From positions 620,001-684,000 of the forward strand of contig NZ_CP063362.1 of assembly GCF_016807805.1 (NCBI RefSeq): DNA of 64,000 nt, read 5' to 3'. The notes beneath the pieces are model-generated. The model saw nothing but the letters and a program-made list of their open reading frames with translations, did no database searches and was not told where the DNA came from. This document shows, in pieces, positions 21,448 through 29,931 of this stretch. The DNA comes from Xanthobacter dioxanivorans. GTDB lineage: Bacteria > Pseudomonadota > Alphaproteobacteria > Rhizobiales > Xanthobacteraceae. The translations under genes were made by a program, and so were the position numbers. How positions within the stretch are numbered: the stretch's first letter is position 1; each line of letters begins with the position of its first letter.

Positions 21448-22628
21448 GGCAGGGCCGCGGCGCGGCACGGCGGACCGCCGCCCCCGTGCGGCCGGCACGG
21501 CACGTCCTCGCCTGCGCCATCGCGCTGGCCTGCGCCGTGCCCGCCTCGGTCGCGCCGGCCGGGGCGCAGGCGGAGGCGCCGGCACAGCCCGCCGCGCCCA
21601 GATCCCCTTCGGCCTCCCCCACCCCGGCCACCCCTGTCCCGGCCAAGCCAGCCCCCGCCAAACCCGCCGCAACAAAGCCGGCCCCAACCAAGCCGGCCCC
21701 AACCAAGCCGGCTCCGGCACGGCCCTCCGCCGGCAAGCCGCCGGCCAAACCGGCCGATGGCAAGCCGGCACCCGTGGCGCCGCCGGCGGAAGGGGCCGAC
21801 ATCGCCTTCGGCGCCTACCAGCGCGGCTATTATCTCACCGCCTACGAGGAGGCGATGAAGCGGGTGCGCGCCGGCACCGACCCGGCCGCCATGACGCTTC
21901 TCGGCGAGCTCTATTTCGCCGGCTACGGCGTGCCTCTCAATCGCAAGACGGCGCTCGAATGGTATCGCAAGGCGGCCGACGCCGGCTCCACCGCCGCCGT
22001 CTTCGCCATCGCCCTGATGACCCTCTCGGGCGACGTCGGCCCCGCCGACGAGGTGGCGGCGGCCAAGCTGTTCCGGCAGGCGGCGGAGAAGGGCCACGGC
22101 CCGGCCGCCTACAATCTCGGCCTGCTCTACCTGCAGGGCCGCAAGCTGCCCCGGGAGACCTCTGAGGCGGCGCGGTGGTTCGAGCTCGCGGCCTCCAAGG
22201 ACGTGGAGGATGCCCAGTATGCCCTCGCCGTGCTGCTGAAGGAGGGCAACGGCGTGGACCGCGACCTTCCCGCCGCCGCCCGGCTCATGGCCACGGCGGC
22301 GCGGCTCGGCCACATCACCGCGCAGGTGGAATTCGCGATCATGCAGTTCAACGGCGTGGGCGTGCCGAAGGACGAGGTGGCCGCCGCCACCTTGTTCCGC
22401 AAGGCGGCCCTCGGCGGCAACGTCATCGCGCAGAACCGCTATGCGCGCCTGCTGGCGGTGGGGCGCGGCGTGCAGCAGGACAAGGTGATGGCGGTGGCCT
22501 GGCATCTTCTCGCCAAGAAGCGCGGGCTCGGCGATCCCATGCTCGACGACGTGATGGAAAAGCTGCCTCAGGCCGACCGCAAGAAGGCGGAGGTCCAGGC
22601 GTCCCGCTGGGAAGCGGGACGCTCTTGA
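21444..22628 (+). CDS. Exported Sel1-like repeat protein with Pro/Ala/Lys-rich linker
   Basis: A 394-residue protein. Its start overlaps the previous stop by four bases. A signal-like segment (about residues 20-42, VLACAIALACAVPASVAPAGAQA) precedes a low-complexity linker of Lys-Pro-Ala units (about 50-112). At least five Sel1/TPR-like repeats follow (GELYFAGYGVPLNRKTALEWYRKAADAG, ALMTLSGDVGPADEVAAAKLFRQAA, GLLYLQGRKLPRETSEAARWFELAA, ...NGVDRDLPAAARLMATAA). Such proteins scaffold periplasmic complexes, often in division or polarity, but no partner is visible. The last codons (ASRWEAGRS) come from the first unit of the 35-bp tandem repeat, so the C-terminus appears to be set by the repeat. Confidence 0.8.
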   Translation: MRQGRGAARRTAAPVRPARHVLACAIALACAVPASVAPAGAQAEAPAQPAAPRSPSASPTPATPVPAKPAPAKPAATKPAPTKPAPTKPAPARPSAGKPPAKPADGKPAPVAPPAEGADIAFGAYQRGYYLTAYEEAMKRVRAGTDPAAMTLLGELYFAGYGVPLNRKTALEWYRKAADAGSTAAVFAIALMTLSGDVGPADEVAAAKLFRQAAEKGHGPAAYNLGLLYLQGRKLPRETSEAARWFELAASKDVEDAQYALAVLLKEGNGVDRDLPAAARLMATAARLGHITAQVEFAIMQFNGVGVPKDEVAAATLFRKAALGGNVIAQNRYARLLAVGRGVQQDKVMAVAWHLLAKKRGLGDPMLDDVMEKLPQADRKKAEVQASRWEAGRS

Positions 22629-22750
22629 GACGCCCGTCCCGCTGGGAAGCGGGACGCTCCTGAGACTCCCGTCCCGCTGGGAAGGGGGACGCTCCTGAGA
22701 CTCCCGTCCCGCTGGGAAGCGGGACGCCCCTGAGACTTCCGTCCCGCTGG
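22601..22750. repeat. Tandem array: 35-bp hairpin unit, 4.3 copies
   Basis: Units begin at 22601, 22636, 22671 and 22706, and a partial one at 22741. Each starts with a near-perfect stem GTCCCGCT-GGGA-AGCGGGAC, followed by a 15-base spacer (of the form GCTCCTGAGACTCCC). Differences between units are few: one AGGGGG for AGCGGG, CCCC for CTCC, and so on. The first unit is coding (end of the Sel1 gene); the rest is untranslated. No unique spacers exist, so this is not a CRISPR array. Serial hairpins of this type could act as an mRNA 3' barrier or a copy-number-variable locus. Confidence 0.9.
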
Positions 22751-22841
22751 CCGGAACCGCCTTGACGGCGACACGCTTGGGGGGCACACGTCCCTGCCCG
22801 CCCGTTCTCGCCCGAAGGGCATTGTCTTCCAAGGTTTCCTG

Positions 22842-23629
22842 ATGATCCGCTCTCCCCTCATCACCGTCATGGTCCAGGCCGTCCGCAAGGCCGGCCGCGC
22901 GCTCACCCGCGACTTCGGCGAGGTGGAGCAGCTGCAGGTCTCCATGAAGGGGCCCGGCGACTTCGTTTCCGCCGCCGACCGCAAGTCGGAGGACACCCTG
23001 TTCGCCGAGCTGTCCAAGGCGCGGCCCGCCTACGGCTTCCTCATGGAGGAGCGCGGCGGCGTGGACGGCTCGGACCCGGCCAACACCTGGGTGGTGGACC
23101 CTTTGGACGGCACCACCAATTTCCTGCACGGCATCCCGCTGTTCTCCATCTCGCTGGCGCTGGTGCGCAACGGCGTGCCGGTGGCGGGGGTGATCTTCAA
23201 TCCGGTCATGGACGAGCTCTACGTGGCCGAGAGCGGACAGGGGCCTACCTCAACGATCGGCGCCTGCGCGTGGCCGCCCGCAAGAAGCTCGCCGACAGCG
23301 TGGTCTGCTGCGGCCTGCCGCACATGGGCCGGGGCAACCATGGCCAGTTCAACCGCGAGCTGGAGAAGGTGCAGCCCCAGGTCTCCGGCCTGCGCCGCAC
23401 GGGATCCGCCGCCATCGACCTCGCCTGGGTGGCCGCCGGCCGCTTCGACGCCTTCTGGGAGCGCAACCTGTCGCCCTGGGACATGGCGGCGGGCATCATC
23501 CTGGTGCGCGAGGCGGGCGGCTTCGTCTCCGACATGGAGAACGGTGACAAGATGCTGGAGAAGGGCCACATCATCGCCGGCAACGAGATGATCCACCGCG
23601 ACCTGCAGAAGCTGCTGAAGGCGGCCTGA
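22842..23629 (+). pseudogene. suhB: Inositol-1-monophosphatase SuhB, with apparent frameshift near 23243
   Basis: Residues 1-130 or so are in one frame: MIRSPLITVMVQAVRKAGRA, the metal site EERGG and WVVDPLDGTTNFLHGIPLFSISLAL. The rest is in another: VAARKKLADSVVCCGLPH, then RTGSAAIDLAWVAAGRFDAFWE, LSPWDMAAGIILVREAGGFVSD. One G added to the four-G run at 23240-23243 restores VAESGQGAYLNDRRLRVAARKK, the expected family sequence of about 262 residues. SuhB dephosphorylates inositol phosphates and in E. coli also joins rRNA antitermination complexes. Both halves are otherwise perfect, so a base-call error or a recent indel is likely. Confidence 0.85.
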
Positions 23630-23683
23630 GGCCTTTCGGCCGCCGCCAGCCCCGAACGACCCCGCGCTCACCCCCCCCCGCAC

Positions 23684-25560
23684 TCACCGCCGCGCGAACA
23701 GCTTCTCCACGTCCTTCAGCGACAGGGTGACGAAGGTGGGCCGGCCGTGGTTGCACTCCCCGGCATTGGGGGTGGCCTCCATCTCGCGCAGCAGGGCGTT
23801 CATCTCCTCGACCCGGAGCCGCCGCCCGGCGCGCACCGAGCCGTGGCAGGCCATGGTGGCGGCCACGTGCAGCAGCCGGCGCTCCAGGGGCAGCGCATCG
23901 TCCCACTCCGCCGCATGCTCGGCGAGGTCGGCGACGAGCCGGGAGACGTCGGCATCCTTCAGCAGCGCCGGCACCTCGCGCACCAGCACCGCGCCGGGGC
24001 CGAACGGCTCCAGCACCAGCCCCAGCGCCGCAAGGTCGGATGCGCGCTCGGCGAGGCGGTCGGCGTCCGCCGGGTCGAGGTCCACCACGGCGGGGATGAG
24101 CAGGCCCTGCCGGCCGACGCCGTCCCGCGCCAGCGCCGCCTTCAGCTTCTCGTAGACGAGCCGCTCATGGGCGGCGTGCTGGTCCACCAGCACCAGCCCC
24201 TCCCGCGTCTGGGCGACGATATAGGTCTCGTGCAGCTGCGCCCGCGCGGCGCCGAGCGGACGGTCGAGGTCGCCCGGCGCCACCGGCGCCGTATCGGCGC
24301 GGGCATCGGCCGAGGGCGCGCCGATGCCGAGGTCGGCCTGCCCGTCCTCGGCGAGGCCGGCGTCAAAGCGCCCCGGCTCCAGGGGGCGGGCGGCGGAGCC
24401 GCGCCAGTCATAGTCGAGGGAAGCCTGCGGCCGCACCGCGAACGGCGAGGGCCGGGCCGGGACCGGGGCAAAGCCGGTGCGCGGCCCCTCCAGCTCCGGC
24501 GCGCGGGCGAGCGCCACCAGCCGGTCGGCCATGGTGGCGGCGGTGGACGGCAGGCGCGCGGCCAGCGCATCGCTCAGGGTGCGCACCACCAGCGCCCGGA
24601 CGTTGCCGCCGTCGCGGAAGCGCACCTCGGTCTTGGCCGGATGCACGTTCACGTCCACCTCGCGCGGATCGAGCGAGAAGAATAGGGCCAGCACCGGATA
24701 GCGGTCGGAGGGCAGGAGGTCCGCATAGGCGGCCCGCACCGCGCCCATCAGCAGCTTGTCGCGCACCGGGCGGCCGTTCACGAACAGGAACTGGCTGAGC
24801 GAATTGGCCTTGGAAAAGGTGGGCAGCCCCGCGAGCCCCTCCAGCACCACGCCGCCGCGGGTGCCGAAGACGGTGATGACATTGCGCCCGGCATCGACGC
24901 CCAGCACGTCCGCGAGACGGGCGGCGCGGCCGGCGGCGTCGGCGGCGCGCGGCGGGAAGGTGACCGCGGCCCGGTCCTCGGTGACGAGGGTGAACGCCAC
25001 GTCCGGCCGCGCCAGGGCGAGGCGGCGCACCACGTCGGTGGCGGCCGCTCCCTCGGCCCGGTCCGACTTCAGGAACTTCAGCCGCGCGGGGTGGCGTAGA
25101 ACAGGTCGCGCACCTCCACCCGCGTGCCGCCAGCGAGGGCGGCCGGGCGCGGCGGCGTCACCACCCCGCCGTCCACCCTGACCTCGAAGGCATGCGCCGC
25201 GCCCGGCGGGCGGCTGGCGATGGCGAGGTGCGCCACCGCGCCGATGGAGGGCAGCGCCTCGCCCCGGAAGCCCAGGGTGGCGATGGCGAGGAGATCCTCG
25301 CCGGAGAGCTTGGAGGTGGCGTGGCGCTCCACGCACAGGGCCAGGTCGTCCGGCCCCATGCCGGCGCCGTCGTCGGTGACGCGCACCAGGCGCCGGCCGC
25401 CGCCGCCGATCACCACCTCGACGGCGCGGGCGCCGGCATCGAGGGCGTTTTCCACCAGTTCCTTCACCACGGCGGCCGGCCGCTCCACCACTTCGCCGGC
25501 GGCGATGCGGTCGATGAGGACGGGCGGCAGGCGGCGGATGGGCGGACGGCGGGCGGACAT
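23684..25560 (-). pseudogene. mutL: DNA mismatch repair protein MutL, with apparent frameshift near 25083
   Basis: The N-terminal ATPase part (start 25560) has [48 protein letters not shown] and [13 protein letters not shown], and stops at FYATPRG. The rest is in the next frame: [34 protein letters not shown], the dimer domain with KTEVRFRD and, after a Pro/Ala linker, QLHETYIVAQTREGLVLVDQHAAHERLVYEKLK. MACHGSVRAGRRL and GECNHGRPT, close to the endonuclease-type C-terminus, come last. One added base at about 25081-25088 (GCG for CG after CACCCC) restores [13 protein letters not shown] and a protein of about 625 residues. If real, mismatch repair would be lost. The opposite strand near 23630-23683 holds the convergent suhB end. 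Confidence 0.85.
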
Positions 25561-25760
25561 GGCGGCTCTTCGGATTCGCGGTGCGCGATCTTAAAGGGCG
25601 AAGCGCCCGGACGGAAACCGATGCCCCCGCGGCACGCACAACGGGCCGAAATCCCCGGCACACGCCCGCCACGCTTGCTTTGCCGACAGCTTGGCCTAAA
25701 TCTTTCCTCTGGAGATATCTCGCACGGGCGGTGCCGATCAGCCGTCCACAGGGTGACGTC

Positions 25761-26600
25761 ATGACGTATGTGGAGGCGGCCCTGGCGCCGCTGCGCAAGA
25801 CCGGCCATATCAAGCTCTACGGGCGCGAAGGCTTCGAAGGCATGCGCCGGGCCGGCGCGCTCACGGCGAAGGCGCTCGACGCCGTGGCCGAGATGGTGGC
25901 TCCGGGCGTCACCACCGCCGCCATCGACAAGCTCATCTTCGACTTCGCCATGGATCACGGCGCCTATCCGGCGACGCTCATGTATCGCGGCTACCGCTAT
26001 TCGGTCTGCACCTCGGTCAACCACGTGGTGTGCCACGGCATGCCCAATGTGCGGCCGCTGCGCGAGGGCGACATCGTCAACGTGGACGTGACCCTGGTGC
26101 TGGACGGCTGGTACGGCGATTCGAGCCGCATGTATCCCGTCGGCCCGGTGCCGCGGCGGGCCGAGCGGCTGCTGGAAGTGACCTACGAGGCCATGATGCG
26201 GGGCATCGCCGCCATCCGGCCCGGCGGCCACGTGGGCGACATCGGCGCGGCGATCCAGGATTTCGTGGAGCCGCAGCACATGAGCGTGGTGCGCGATTTC
26301 TGCGGCCACGGCGTCGGCCAGGTGTTCCACGACGAGCCGAACATCGTGCATGTGGGCCGCCGCGGCGAAGGCCCGAAGCTGATGCCGGGCATGATCTTCA
26401 CCGTGGAGCCGATGATCAATCTCGGCCGCCCGCACGTGAAGGTGCTGTCCGATGGCTGGACCGCGGTGACGCGCGACCGCTCCCTCTCCGCCCAGTTCGA
26501 GCATGCGGTGGGCGTGACCGAGACCGGCGTGGAGATCTTCACCCTCAGCCCCAAGGGCTATCACAAGCCGCCCTACGTCGCGCCGCACGTCGCTGCCTGA
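25761..26600 (+). CDS. map: Methionine aminopeptidase, type I
   Basis: A 279-residue metalloprotease. The metal ligands are visible in [20 protein letters not shown] (two Asp), [14 protein letters not shown] (His), FTVEPMINL (Glu) and [14 protein letters not shown] (Glu), with [12 protein letters not shown] as the substrate-pocket His. The enzyme removes initiator methionine. I chose the ATG at 25761; the frame is open upstream but the extra residues are not family-like. The N-terminal 25 residues ([21 protein letters not shown]) match alphaproteobacterial MetAP. radC follows after 17 bases. Confidence 0.95.
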   Translation: MTYVEAALAPLRKTGHIKLYGREGFEGMRRAGALTAKALDAVAEMVAPGVTTAAIDKLIFDFAMDHGAYPATLMYRGYRYSVCTSVNHVVCHGMPNVRPLREGDIVNVDVTLVLDGWYGDSSRMYPVGPVPRRAERLLEVTYEAMMRGIAAIRPGGHVGDIGAAIQDFVEPQHMSVVRDFCGHGVGQVFHDEPNIVHVGRRGEGPKLMPGMIFTVEPMINLGRPHVKVLSDGWTAVTRDRSLSAQFEHAVGVTETGVEIFTLSPKGYHKPPYVAPHVAA

Positions 26601-26617
26601 GGATCCTGGAAGAAGCC

Positions 26618-27322
26618 ATGGCCGATGCGCCGGACGACGGCTTCAAGGAGGCGCCCCATTTCCACGGGCACCGCGACCGGCTGAGGGCGCGCTTCCGCGA
26701 GGCGGGGGCGCTAGCGCTTGCCGACTACGAACTGCTGGAGCTGGTGCTGTTCCGCGCCGTGCCCCGGCGGGACGTGAAGCCCCTGGCCAAGGCGCTGGTG
26801 GACCGATTCGGCTCCTTCGCCGAGGTGGTGGCGGCGCCGGTTCCGCTGCTGGCGGAAATTCCCGGGGTGAAGGACGCCATCATCACCGAGCTGAAGGTGG
26901 TGGAGGCGGCGGCGCAGCGCCTCGCCCGCGGGCAGGTGAAGCGCCGCCCGGCGCTGTCCTCCTGGAGCGCGGTCATCGACTATTGCCGCACCGCCATGGC
27001 CTATGCGGAACGCGAGCAGGTGCGCGTGCTGTTCCTCGACAAGCGCAACCAGCTCATCGCCGACGAGGTGCTGCAGACCGGCACGGTGGACCACGCCCCG
27101 GTCTATCCGCGCGAGGTGGTGAAGCGGGCGCTGGAGGTGTCCGCCTCCGCCCTTATCCTGTGCCACAATCACCCGTCCGGCGACCCGACCCCGTCGCGCG
27201 CGGACATCGACATGACCCGCCGCATCATCGAGGTGGCCAAGCCCCTCGGCATCGAGGTGCATGACCATATCATCGTCGGCAAGGACGGCCATGCCAGCCT
27301 GAAGGGGCTGCGGCTGATCTGA
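26618..27322 (+). CDS. radC: RadC/YeeS family JAB1/MPN-domain protein
   Basis: A 234-residue protein. N-terminal helix-hairpin-helix region [28 protein letters not shown], then [11 protein letters not shown]. The JAB-type MPN domain has the metal motif in [24 protein letters not shown] and a Glu in [17 protein letters not shown]. RadC was once linked to DNA repair, but its molecular role is not settled. It follows map closely on the same strand. The 452 bases after it carry decayed repeats and then a terminator that belongs to the opposite-strand porin gene. Confidence 0.9.
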   Translation: MADAPDDGFKEAPHFHGHRDRLRARFREAGALALADYELLELVLFRAVPRRDVKPLAKALVDRFGSFAEVVAAPVPLLAEIPGVKDAIITELKVVEAAAQRLARGQVKRRPALSSWSAVIDYCRTAMAYAEREQVRVLFLDKRNQLIADEVLQTGTVDHAPVYPREVVKRALEVSASALILCHNHPSGDPTPSRADIDMTRRIIEVAKPLGIEVHDHIIVGKDGHASLKGLRLI

Positions 27323-27721
27323 CGGGACGCCTGGACGACCCGCCAAAGCCCGCCTTCCCAAGCCGCCTCCCAAGCCTGACGGAACGCGATGGCGGGCGAA
27401 GCCTGCCCGGCCGGGGGCGCCAGCCGGCCGCCTCCGCGGCCCGAGACCTCTGCCCAAGAGGACCCTTCGCCCAAGAGGATCTTTTTGCCCAAGAGACCCT
27501 CTGCCCCCGAGATGCCCCGCCCCCCGACGGCGGCGTCCCGGCGACGGCGATCCGAGGGACGGTGATCCGCGGGACGGCCTGCGCGGAGATCGGGAACGAC
27601 CCGGGCCGGCGCGGCGCGAAGGCACGGCGCGGGTGGCGCCAGGCCTTGGAACCGCGCCCCTGTATCGCAGCGGCGCAGTCGCTTCGCCCCCCTCCGCGCG
27701 CATAAAAAAGGGCGCACAAAA
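27323..27721. repeat. Non-coding gap after radC with degenerate short repeats
   Basis: GCCCAAGAG occurs at 27452-27460, 27469-27477 and 27487-27495, and in degenerate form at about 27503. The period is 17-18 bases. A second pair with the pattern GATCCGnGGGACGG lies near 27549 and 27565. No coding frame here looks real. It reads as a decayed minisatellite. Confidence 0.55.
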
Positions 27722-27749
27722 AAGGCGCCGCGCGAGTGCGCGGCGCCTT
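27715..27749 (-). terminator. Rho-independent terminator of the porin gene
   Basis: On the minus strand a 12-bp perfect stem, AAGGCGCCGCGC / GCGCGGCGCCTT (27722-27733 with 27738-27749), with a four-base loop is followed by TTTTTTG. It lies 25 bases after the porin stop codon. A second T-run (complement of AAAAAA at 27703-27708) lies further downstream. Confidence 0.92.
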
Positions 27750-27774
27750 CTTGCGTCAGGGATGCTGTCTCAGC

Positions 27775-28674
27775 TCACTTCAGAGCGTTGAACGACGTGG
27801 CGAACGACAGCGAAGCGAGGAACTTGTTGCCGCAGGAATTGGTGTTGCTGATCATGAACCCGCAGTCGAAACCGTCGAGGTCGGTGCCGGAGTAGCGCAG
27901 GTCAAGCGTGGCGGCCTTGTAGGTGAAGGCGACGCCCACGTTCCACCAGTTGTAGCCGGGGATTTCCTGGATGAAGGGGCCCACGGTGTAGTTGTAGGCG
28001 CTGGTGGACAGCCACTGATGGCCGAACTCGCCCGAAGCGTACCAGCCGAACTCGCCGCCGCTGCCGAAGGACGGGAGCGGAACCTTCGCGGTCACCGAGA
28101 GGGCCGTGCCGTCCGTGCCGGTGGAGGCGAAATCGCTGGTCCAGTACAGGTTGGCGCCGAGCGTCAGCCAGGGCGCGACCACGTAGGTGGGCTTGAAGTA
28201 GATTTCCCAGTAGTTGAAGTCGGTCGAGCCGGGGCCGACCGGGGGCGCCAGGAGCGGATTGTAGGTCGAGCTGCTGCCGGGATAGGTGTAGTAGACCGCG
28301 CCGACGTCGGCGGTGAAGCTGCCCCAGGTGTGGCGCAGGCCGGCCGCGAAGTCGACTTCAAGCGAGCTGTTGCCGTCCGAGTAGCCGAGGCCGTTGATGG
28401 TGGTGTTCACCCAGTTCTGGTTGGACGCCCACACGTTGAAATAGATCCAGTCGAAGAGCTGGAGCTCGGCATAGCCCTGGATGGCGGGGTTGTTGTTGGT
28501 CTGGCTGATGCCGCGGAACAGGTAGTCGGTCGTGGCGGTCACGCCAAAGGCCACGTCCCACAACGGCGCTTCCGGAGCAGGCGCCGCCTTGACCGGCAAC
28601 GGCTGGCTCATGTCGGCGGCCGAGGCGGCTCCGGCCAGGAGCATGGAGGCGGCGACGACTGCAATCTTCTTCAT
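27775..28674 (-). CDS. TorF family putative outer-membrane porin
   Basis: A 299-residue protein with a Sec signal peptide (MKKIAVVAASMLLAGAASAAD) and a beta-barrel pattern of alternating residues and aromatic girdles (TDYLFRGISQTNNNPAIQGYAEL, YFNVWASNQNW, FGHQWLSTSAYNY, WWNVGVAFTYKA). It ends in a barrel strand with the terminal residues FATSFNALK. This matches the bacterial TorF/Gcw_chp group of putative porins. Two Cys (in FDCGFMISNTNSCGN) near the end could form a disulfide. The substrate is unknown. It has a good promoter (28702-28730) and a terminator, so it is a single-gene unit. The ATG at 28674 is preceded by GGGGTAACG. Confidence 0.82.
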   Translation of the reverse strand: MKKIAVVAASMLLAGAASAADMSQPLPVKAAPAPEAPLWDVAFGVTATTDYLFRGISQTNNNPAIQGYAELQLFDWIYFNVWASNQNWVNTTINGLGYSDGNSSLEVDFAAGLRHTWGSFTADVGAVYYTYPGSSSTYNPLLAPPVGPGSTDFNYWEIYFKPTYVVAPWLTLGANLYWTSDFASTGTDGTALSVTAKVPLPSFGSGGEFGWYASGEFGHQWLSTSAYNYTVGPFIQEIPGYNWWNVGVAFTYKAATLDLRYSGTDLDGFDCGFMISNTNSCGNKFLASLSFATSFNALK

Positions 28675-28701
28675 AACGTTACCCCGCAGCGATTTAGAGC
28701 C

Positions 28702-28730
28702 ATAAAAATCACGTCCCCGGCTTCTGTCCA
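28702..28730 (-). promoter_or_regulatory. Sigma-70 type promoter of the porin gene
   Basis: On the minus strand TGGACA (complement of 28725-28730), then exactly 17 bases, then TTTTAT (complement of 28702-28707), 28 bases before the start codon. Each hexamer is one or two bases from consensus. Confidence 0.55.
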
Positions 28731-28795
28731 TTAGGAAAAATCAGGCACAGGATGGCGCCATAATAGGCAAAGCCGCATGGATGCTCGATTCTTGT

Positions 28796-28811
28796 GTTGC
28801 ATCGATGCAAC
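28796..28811. promoter_or_regulatory. 16-bp perfect palindrome upstream of the porin gene; rest of the gap empty
   Basis: GTTGCATCGATGCAAC is a perfect palindrome, 65 bases upstream of the porin -35 box. It may be an operator. The remaining bases of the 28675-29036 gap show no gene on either strand. The nearest gene on the far side ends at 29037 and runs the same way. Confidence 0.4.
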
Positions 28812-29036
28812 GCACGGTGTCGAAACGGCGATTTCACCTCTTCCTCGCAAGAAAACCGTGTGCCGACGAAGGGCCACGCCCTCTGTGGAGAGGTATCAAA
28901 ATAGTGAAAACTCGCCGCACCGGCGCACCACCCTGATGCGAAAGACACGGCGGGCGCACAATTTCCGCAGCGGCAGGGCGGCGAGTCGCGTCACGTCGGC
29001 CCGGGTCCGCCCGCAGGTCGGCTCAGGATCGGCGGG

Positions 29037-29816
29037 TCAGGGGCGGGTCATGAGCAGGGGCCGGCCGCGCTCGGGGGTGCGGGCCCAGCCGCCATCCTCC
29101 TGGCGGGCGAAGCGAATCACGTTCCCCGCCCCGGCCCCGCGGATGAGGATGTTGCCGCCCTCGATGTCCCACGCGGCGGGGCCGAACCGCAGCAGCGCGG
29201 CATCGCAGCCGGCGGCGACGGCCACGGCGTGGCCGCCGCCCTTGCCGACGGCCTCCTCGAGCAGGGTCCAGCGGCAGACCGGCGTGCCGGCGATGCGCGC
29301 GAGGTCCCACTCGCCCACCACCTCCTCCACCTTCACGTCGGTGCTGTCCTCGGCCACCGGGCTGGCGAGGAAGTAGACGCCGTCCCCCTCGCGCAGGGCC
29401 TCATAGCTGCCCCCGGCGCCCTCGGTGAATTCCGCCACGGTGCGGCCCTGCCCGTTCAGCACGCGGATGGAGCCGGAGGGATCCGGCAGCCAGGCCGCGA
29501 TCTGGTTCGAGAAGCCGATTTCGGCGCAGGCGACCTTGTCGAACTCCACGGCCAGGCCGGGGCCGAGGGGCTCGGTCTTCAGGGTGAAGGCGCAGGCGCG
29601 CGCCCCGTCAGCGCTGGTGAGGCGAAACGGCCCCGCGAGCCGCGTGCCCGCCTCCCGCACCGCCGGGTCGAGCCGCGGCGTGGCCGGCGCCGGCTTCTGC
29701 GCCGCCGGGGGCGGCGCGGGGCGAGGCTCTTCCGCCGCCCCCGCCACCGGCGCCCCGCAGGGGCCGAGCGCCGTTCCCAGAACCAATGCGAGGCCGAGCA
29801 GCTGCCGTGGACCCAT
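29037..29816 (-). CDS. AprI/Inh family protease-inhibitor-like exported protein
   Basis: A 259-residue protein with a signal peptide (MGPRQLLGLALVLGTALGPCGAPVAGAAE), a Pro/Ala linker, and two domains of the AprI/Inh metalloprotease-inhibitor fold. The first is at about 45-135 (AGPFRLTSADGARACAFTLKTEPL, ACAEIGFSNQIAAWLPD). The second is at about 155-259 (VVGEWDLARIAGTPVCRWTLLEE, VAAGCDAALLRFGPAAWDIEGGNILI). Each has the W/F-x-L and paired Cys typical of the fold. The ATG at 29816 follows GAGGG. Family members block secreted zinc proteases, but no protease gene is nearby, so the real role is open. Confidence 0.75.
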   Translation of the reverse strand: MGPRQLLGLALVLGTALGPCGAPVAGAAEEPRPAPPPAAQKPAPATPRLDPAVREAGTRLAGPFRLTSADGARACAFTLKTEPLGPGLAVEFDKVACAEIGFSNQIAAWLPDPSGSIRVLNGQGRTVAEFTEGAGGSYEALREGDGVYFLASPVAEDSTDVKVEEVVGEWDLARIAGTPVCRWTLLEEAVGKGGGHAVAVAAGCDAALLRFGPAAWDIEGGNILIRGAGAGNVIRFARQEDGGWARTPERGRPLLMTRP

Positions 29817-29931
29817 CGTGCCCTCGATACCGATGCGAGACGGCCATGCTACCACCTCGCGCCCGGCTGATCATCCGTCAGGCGCAATCCCGGGACCGGG
29901 CGCCGGGCTGCGGCGGGCCGAAGGGGCCGGC

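Noticed and set aside
22601..22750. CRISPR array
   Set aside because: The 35-bp units are directly adjacent and near-identical, with no unique spacers and no cas genes.
22758..22785. EcfG promoter before suhB (GGAAC-N16-CGCT)
   Set aside because: The -10 part is CGCT and not CGTT, and suhB is a housekeeping gene.
22751..22841. suhB RNA motif known upstream of rhizobial suhB
   Set aside because: The 90 bases before suhB show no clear matching fold or anti-Shine-Dalgarno stretch on either strand.
21201..23129. Long minus-strand frame across the Sel1 gene and suhB
   Set aside because: Shadow frame; both plus-strand genes show real domains. The repeated SQRDGSLRSVPLPSGTG-like peptide in it is only the tandem array read backwards.
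28709..28948. Small minus-strand frame upstream of the porin gene
   Set aside because: No ribosome site, odd composition, and it overlaps the porin promoter and the palindrome.
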